Below are positions 14,323-18,309 of a stretch of 18,309 nt of DNA, one piece after another. The notes beneath the pieces are model-generated. The model searched no databases and was not told where the DNA came from. It saw only the letters and a list, made by a program, of their open reading frames with translations. This DNA comes from Burkholderiales bacterium (GTDB lineage: Bacteria; Pseudomonadota; Gammaproteobacteria; Burkholderiales; Burkholderiaceae_C). Where the stretch lies: the NCBI GenBank assembly GCA_025352345.1, contig JANXTP010000418.1, positions 1 to 18,309 of the forward strand. Direction: 5' to 3'. Made by a program: the position numbers and the translations under genes. Numbering within the stretch: the stretch's first letter is position 1; each line of letters starts with the position of its first letter.

Positions 14323-14631
14323 TCACGGCGGCAGAAACTCATCCGCCACCTGCAGCTTGTTGTCGCGCGCAAAGTTCATGACGAAGTCCCAGGCCATCGG
14401 CTCGCTGTCACGCAGAGCCTGGCTGACGATCACACACTTCACACCGCCGATCACCTGCGGCACGCAATACGGTGAGTAGCCGATGAACGACGCGCGGTCC
14501 AAGGCAGAGCCTTCCGGCCGGAAGCACGACATCGCGCCGGCCAGACGCTCCGCCCAGTCGCTGGGCCGAAAGGTGTGCCCGTCGACGGTGATGCCTTTGA
14601 TGAACACTTCGCGAGACGGGGATGAACTCAT
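14323..14631 (-). CDS. DUF3579 family protein
   Basis: The 102-residue soluble protein matches the DUF3579 family known from betaproteobacteria. Visible features are VFIKGITVDGHTFRPSDWAERLAGAMSCF (about 9-37), then YSPYCVPQVIGGVKCVIVSQAL, MAWDFVMNFARDNKLQV and a short proline end. Two Cys (CVP and KCV) could pair or bind metal, but this is not established. No function is known to me. The ATG at 14631 gives the family-like start MSSSPSREVFIKG; the GGAA nearby is very close to the ATG. An in-frame extension to 14703 adds Cys/Arg-rich residues and is rejected. The gene is divergent from argD and converges on the rpsT terminator. Confidence 0.85.
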   Translation of the reverse strand: MSSSPSREVFIKGITVDGHTFRPSDWAERLAGAMSCFRPEGSALDRASFIGYSPYCVPQVIGGVKCVIVSQALRDSEPMAWDFVMNFARDNKLQVADEFLPP

Positions 14632-14871
14632 GCTTCCAGTGGCGCAGACAGAGGGGCAAATTCCTGAGCGGTGCAGCGCCCTTGTTTTGATGCGATGCAA
14701 CACGCGTGCCGATTGTGCCGCCTGACGGACGCTTGAAAGCCACGCAGTCCCTCACTTTGGCGCCTCCTTAGAATCCAATGTCTGTGTCTCTGCCCATGAG
14801 GACACGGGCAGGCACCTGCCGCCGTACTGCGGCCAAGGCACCTGCTCTCCAGCACCCTGCGGATTCCTGCC
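14632..14871. promoter_or_regulatory. 240-bp divergent region between DUF3579 and argD
   Basis: It must carry promoters for both genes if each has its own. On the plus strand TAGAAT (14769-14774) is a 5/6 -10 candidate for argD with no convincing -35. On the minus strand CACAAT (14717-14712) is a weak -10 candidate for DUF3579. I saw no clear operator or riboswitch. Confidence 0.35.
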
Positions 14872-16089
14872 ATGAACGCCCCCGACACCGTCACCGCCGA
14901 GCCCGAACCGCATGTGATGCACACCTATGGCCGCCTGCCGATGGCGATGTCGCATGGGCGTGGCTGCTGGGTCTGGGACACCGAGGGCAAGCAATACCTC
15001 GACGGGCTGGGCGGCATCGCGGTCAACACCCTGGGCCATGCGCACCCCAAGCTGGTGCCGGCACTGCAGGAACAGATCGGCCGCCTGATCCACACCTCGA
15101 ACTACTACGCCTCGCCGCTGCAGGAAAGCCTGGCCTCGACCCTGTGCGAGCTGTCGGGCCTCGACCGGGTGTTCTTCTGCAACAGTGGCCTCGAAGCCAA
15201 CGAGGCCGCGCTGAAGATCGCGCGCAAGTTCGGTCACAACAAGGGCATCGATCGCCCCGAGGTCATCGTCTACGAGAAGGCCTTCCACGGTCGCTCGATC
15301 GCCACCCTGTCGGCCACGGCCAACCCGAAGGTACATGCCGGCTTCGAGCCGCTGGTCGAAGGGTTCGTGCGCGTCCCCTTGAACGACGTGGCAGCGATCG
15401 ACGAGGTCGCCAACACCCGCCCTAATGTGGTGGCGGTGTTCCTCGAAGTGATCCAGGGCGAAGGCGGTGTGAACCCCGCCTCGATGGACTACCTGCGGGC
15501 GATCCGCCGCCTGTGCGACGAACACGACTGGCTGCTGATGCTCGACGAGGTGCAGTGCGGCATCGGACGTACCGGCAAGTGGTTCGCGCACCAGTGGGCC
15601 GGCATCCTGCCCGACGTGATGCCCTTGGCCAAGGGCCTGGGCTCGGGCGTACCGGTGGGCGCGGTGGTGTGCGGCCCACGCGCTGCCACGGTGCTGCAAC
15701 CGGGCAACCACGGCACCACGTTCGGCGGCAACCCGCTGGCCATGCGTGCGGGCATCGAGACGCTGCGCATCATGCAAGAGGACCACCTGCTGGAGAACGC
15801 TGCCGTCGTCGGTGCGGCTCTGCGCGCCGGACTGGTGCGTGAACTGTCTGGCCTCACCGGCGTGATCGAGATCCGCGGCCAGGGCTTGATGCTGGGCATC
15901 GAACTCGACCGGCCCTGCGGCGAACTGCTCGGGCGCGCAGCCACAGCCGGCCTGCTGCTCAGTGTGACGGCCGACCGCGTCGTGCGCCTGGTGCCACCGC
16001 TGATCCTCAACGCCGTCGAGGCGGAACAGATCGTGGCCATCCTGTGCCCGCTGATCAAATCCTTCCTGCAAGAACCCGTGCTGTCGTGA
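14872..16089 (+). CDS. argD: Acetylornithine aminotransferase
   Basis: ArgD converts N-acetylglutamate 5-semialdehyde to N-acetylornithine with glutamate as amino donor and PLP as cofactor. The 405-residue product is a complete class III (fold type I) aminotransferase: GKQYLDGLGGIAVNTLGHAHP near the N-terminus, FFCNSGLEANEAALKIARKF (phosphate-binding region), FHGRSIATLSAT, LEVIQGEGGV, LMLDEVQCGIGRTGK with the PLP-contacting Asp, PLP lysine K254 in MPLAKGLGSGVPVGA, and GTTFGGNPLA. The ATG at 14872 has only a weak GCGGA upstream. argF follows after 7 bp, which supports the arginine role. Related aminotransferases (succinylornithine, ornithine) share these motifs, so substrate identity rests partly on context. 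Confidence 0.93.
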   Translation: MNAPDTVTAEPEPHVMHTYGRLPMAMSHGRGCWVWDTEGKQYLDGLGGIAVNTLGHAHPKLVPALQEQIGRLIHTSNYYASPLQESLASTLCELSGLDRVFFCNSGLEANEAALKIARKFGHNKGIDRPEVIVYEKAFHGRSIATLSATANPKVHAGFEPLVEGFVRVPLNDVAAIDEVANTRPNVVAVFLEVIQGEGGVNPASMDYLRAIRRLCDEHDWLLMLDEVQCGIGRTGKWFAHQWAGILPDVMPLAKGLGSGVPVGAVVCGPRAATVLQPGNHGTTFGGNPLAMRAGIETLRIMQEDHLLENAAVVGAALRAGLVRELSGLTGVIEIRGQGLMLGIELDRPCGELLGRAATAGLLLSVTADRVVRLVPPLILNAVEAEQIVAILCPLIKSFLQEPVLS

Positions 16090-16096
16090 ACACCCC

Positions 16097-17044
16097 GTGA
16101 ACACACCCGCCATGAAACCCGGCAAGACACTGATCCGGCATTACCTTCAGTTCAAGGACCTGCGCGCCGAGGAGTACGCCTACCTGCTGGCCCGCACCAC
16201 CGAGATCAAGCGGCGCTTCAAGAATTACGAGAAGTACACGCCGCTGGTCGACCGCACGCTGGCGATGATCTTCGAGAAGGCCAGCACCCGCACGCGGGTC
16301 AGCTTCGAGGCAGGCATGTACCAGATGGGTGGCTCGGTGGTGAACCTGACCACCGGTGACAGCCAGTTGGGCCGCGCCGAGCCGATCGAGGACAGCGCCC
16401 GCGTGATCAGCCGCATGGTCGATGTGGTGATGATCCGCACCTATGAGCAGACCAAGATCGAGACCTTCGCCGCGCATTCGCGCGTGCCGGTCATCAACGG
16501 GCTGACCAACGAATACCACCCGTGTCAGATCCTGGCCGATGTGTACACCTACATCGAGCATCGGGGTGACATCAAAGGCAAAGTGGTGGCCTGGGTCGGT
16601 GACGGCAACAACATGGCCAACACCTGGCTGCAGGCGGCTGACATTCTCGGCTTCACGCTGCATGTCATCACGCCCAGCGGCTACGAGATCGACGCCGCGG
16701 TGGCGGGCGTCACCAACCAGGCCTGCGTCAAGGTCTTCGACAACCCGATGGATGCCTGCCGTGGCGCGCACCTGGTGACCACCGATGTGTGGACCAGCAT
16801 GGGCTACGAGGCCGAGAACGAGACCCGCCAGAAAGCCTTCGCCGACTGGCGCGTCGACCGCGACATGATGGCTGTCGCGCAGCCTGATGCGCTGTTCATG
16901 CACTGCCTGCCAGCCCACCGCGGCGAGGAGGTCGATGCCGATGTGATCGACGGTCCGCAAAGCGCGGTCTGGGACGAGGCCGAAAACCGCATGCACGTGC
17001 AGAAGGCCCTGATGGAGTACCTGCTGATCGGCCGCATCGGCTAG
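16097..17044 (+). CDS. argF: Ornithine carbamoyltransferase
   Basis: ArgF forms citrulline from ornithine and carbamoyl phosphate in the cytoplasm. The 315-residue product shows the carbamoyl-phosphate motif STRTR starting at S63 (EKASTRTRVSFE), HPCQILADVYT, the ornithine-loop-type DVWTSMG and HCLPAHRGEEV with C270. The length is normal for the family. The start is ambiguous: GTG at 16097 lies 7 bp after the argD stop, while ATG at 16112 gives MKPGKTLIRHYLQFKDL. Neither has a Shine-Dalgarno, which suggests translational coupling to argD. The short near-repeat GTGAACAC (16086-16093 and 16097-16104) spans the junction. The TAXI gene starts 14 bp downstream. Confidence 0.96.
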   Translation: MNTPAMKPGKTLIRHYLQFKDLRAEEYAYLLARTTEIKRRFKNYEKYTPLVDRTLAMIFEKASTRTRVSFEAGMYQMGGSVVNLTTGDSQLGRAEPIEDSARVISRMVDVVMIRTYEQTKIETFAAHSRVPVINGLTNEYHPCQILADVYTYIEHRGDIKGKVVAWVGDGNNMANTWLQAADILGFTLHVITPSGYEIDAAVAGVTNQACVKVFDNPMDACRGAHLVTTDVWTSMGYEAENETRQKAFADWRVDRDMMAVAQPDALFMHCLPAHRGEEVDADVIDGPQSAVWDEAENRMHVQKALMEYLLIGRIG

Positions 17045-17058
17045 GGCCTGTCATCGCG

Positions 17059-18309
17059 ATGGCCCTGCCCGATTCACTGCGCCAGACCTTGCTGTCCATC
17101 CGCGACCTGTTGGCCACCGTTGGCCCGTTTGTGCTGCTGGCACTGGCGCTGCTGCTGCCGGCCTATTACGTGCTCGCCCCGACGCCGCCGAAGAAGGTGG
17201 TGCTGGCCACTGGTGCCGAGCAGGGGGCGTACCACGAGTTCGGCAAGCGCTACCAGGCGATCCTGAAAACCTATGGCGTCCAGGTCGAACTGCGCAGCAC
17301 GCAGGGTGCAGCAGAGAACCTGGCGCTGCTGCGCGATCCGTCCTCGGGCGTGCAGATCGCCTTCGTGCAGGGTGGTGCCGATGAAACGCCCCAGGGTGCC
17401 GACGCCGATGAGGACGGCCCGGCTCTGGTGTCGCTGGGCAGCCTGTTCTTCGAGCCGGTGTGGTTGTTCTATCGGGAAGATGCGGCGCAGCGCCTGCTGA
17501 AGTCCGACACGCTGTCCAGCTTGCCGCAACTGGCGGGCTGGAAGCTCAACATCGGCGCGCCGGGCAGCGGCGTGCCGAACCTGATGAAGAAGCTGCTCGA
17601 CGCCAACCGCATGGAACCGACGCAGATCACGTTGCTGCAGGAACCACAAACCCCGGCGGTGATGGCCCTGCTCGGCGCCGAGTCCGACGCGCTGGTGTTC
17701 GCCTCCGCGCCCGAGTCGCTGATGGTGCAGATGCTGTTGCAAACACCCGGCGTCAAGCTGTTCGACTTCGCGCAGGCCGAGGCCTATTCGCGTCGATTCC
17801 CCTTTATGAGCCCGGTGACGCTACCGCGCGGTGTCGTCGATCTGGCCGGCAACCTGCCGCCGCAGGATGTGCATCTGGTGGCGCCGACGGCCACGCTGGT
17901 CGCACGCGAGGGCACGCACCCGGCGTTGATCCAGCTGTTCGTGCAGGCTGCGCAGCAGGTGCATGGCGGCGCCGGCTGGTTCCAGCGCAAGGGCGACTTC
18001 CCAACCGCTTTGAACACCGAACGACCGCTGGCCAAGGAGGCCCAACGCTTCTTCCAGAGCGGTGTGCCGCTGCTGCAGCGCTACCTGCCGTTCTGGCTGG
18101 CCAACCTGGTCGATCGCATGTGGCCGGCGCTGGTGACCATCGTCGCGGTGCTGCTGCCGTTGTCGCGGATGCTGCCGCCGCTGTACCAGTTCCGCATCCG
18201 TTCGCGGGTGTTCCGCTGGTACGAGCAATTGCGGCAGATCGAAAGCGCGATCGGCGACAAACCGTCGACCGATCTGCTGGCCGAACTCGATGCACTGGAC
18301 GGCAAGGTG
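17059..18309 (+). CDS. Membrane-anchored TAXI-type solute-binding protein (partial, runs off right edge)
   Basis: The frame from ATG 17059 is open for 417 codons to the window edge. The protein has an N-terminal membrane helix (about 20-40) and then a TAXI/NMT1-like periplasmic binding domain: KKVVLATGAEQGAYHEFGKRY, VQIAFVQGGADE, LGSLFFEPVWLFYRED, LNIGAPGSGVPNLMKKLL and ALVFASAPES. A second helix lies at about 354-377, followed by a charged cytoplasmic-looking tail with heptad-like spacing (YEQLRQIESAIGD). TAXI proteins normally deliver substrates to TRAP transporters, but no permease is seen here and the double-anchored form is not a freely diffusing binding protein. The start lies 14 bp after argF; no good Shine-Dalgarno is seen. 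Substrate and partner are unknown. Confidence 0.88.
   Translation, partial: MALPDSLRQTLLSIRDLLATVGPFVLLALALLLPAYYVLAPTPPKKVVLATGAEQGAYHEFGKRYQAILKTYGVQVELRSTQGAAENLALLRDPSSGVQIAFVQGGADETPQGADADEDGPALVSLGSLFFEPVWLFYREDAAQRLLKSDTLSSLPQLAGWKLNIGAPGSGVPNLMKKLLDANRMEPTQITLLQEPQTPAVMALLGAESDALVFASAPESLMVQMLLQTPGVKLFDFAQAEAYSRRFPFMSPVTLPRGVVDLAGNLPPQDVHLVAPTATLVAREGTHPALIQLFVQAAQQVHGGAGWFQRKGDFPTALNTERPLAKEAQRFFQSGVPLLQRYLPFWLANLVDRMWPALVTIVAVLLPLSRMLPPLYQFRIRSRVFRWYEQLRQIESAIGDKPSTDLLAELDALDGKV

Noticed and set aside
14752..16125. A 457-codon minus-strand open frame opposite argD
   Set aside because: It covers the intact argD gene and has His/Gln/Arg-rich low-order sequence without motifs.
1..18309. 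CRISPR arrays, tRNA or rRNA genes, insertion sequences or phage genes
   Set aside because: I saw no regularly spaced repeats, no tRNA-like ends or cloverleafs, no transposase or integrase motifs, and the non-coding gaps are too short for most of these.

Overview
The window is a dense stretch of core-genome DNA from a high-GC bacterium, almost certainly a betaproteobacterium of the order Burkholderiales. I place it near the Leptothrix/Rubrivivax/Ideonella-type genera by inference only. The placement rests on gene content, protein sequence character and neighbourhoods that I recognise as typical of that order: rsgA near a CobD/CbiB-like gene and a CoA-type Nudix hydrolase; hda-HAD phosphatase-pcnB-folK; murJ-SirB1-like divergent from rpsT; and DUF3579 divergent from argD-argF. 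I saw no tRNA, rRNA, insertion sequence, prophage, CRISPR array or clear sign of horizontal transfer.

Layout. At the left edge orn (oligoribonuclease, minus) is divergent from an M48 CAAX-type membrane protease gene followed by rsgA (plus). rsgA converges on a minus-strand pair, a Nudix CoA pyrophosphatase and a CobD/CbiB-like membrane protein. Next comes the classic ribosomal/tRNA-modification operon rpsP-rimM-trmD-rplS (minus, 6980 down to 4820). It has a promoter candidate far upstream and an intrinsic terminator immediately before the Nudix gene. A 392-bp intergenic region separates rpsP from a small TM2-like membrane protein (plus), whose 3' end overlaps folK.

From 13780 down to 7830 six minus-strand genes run in one direction: murJ, a SirB1-type transglutaminase-like/TPR protein, hda, a HAD-IB phosphatase, pcnB and folK. 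The last four are joined by 4-bp stop/start overlaps, so their translation is probably coupled. rpsT (plus) is divergent from murJ and ends in two near-identical terminator hairpins, which face a DUF3579 gene (minus). A 240-bp divergent region then leads into argD-argF (arginine biosynthesis, plus). A TAXI-type solute-binding protein, cut by the right edge, follows.

Functionally the window covers RNA turnover and maturation (orn, pcnB, trmD, rimM, rsgA), ribosomal proteins (S16, L19, S20), replication control (hda), cell-wall lipid II export (murJ), folate (folK) and arginine (argD, argF). It also holds several conserved but poorly understood genes (CobD/CbiB-like, SirB1-like, TM2-like, DUF3579, membrane-anchored TAXI protein). 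I found no convincing undescribed multi-gene system. The best leads are a large palindrome in the rpsP leader, the chained overlaps in hda-folK, the overprinted TM2/folK tail, and the conserved genes without a clear role.
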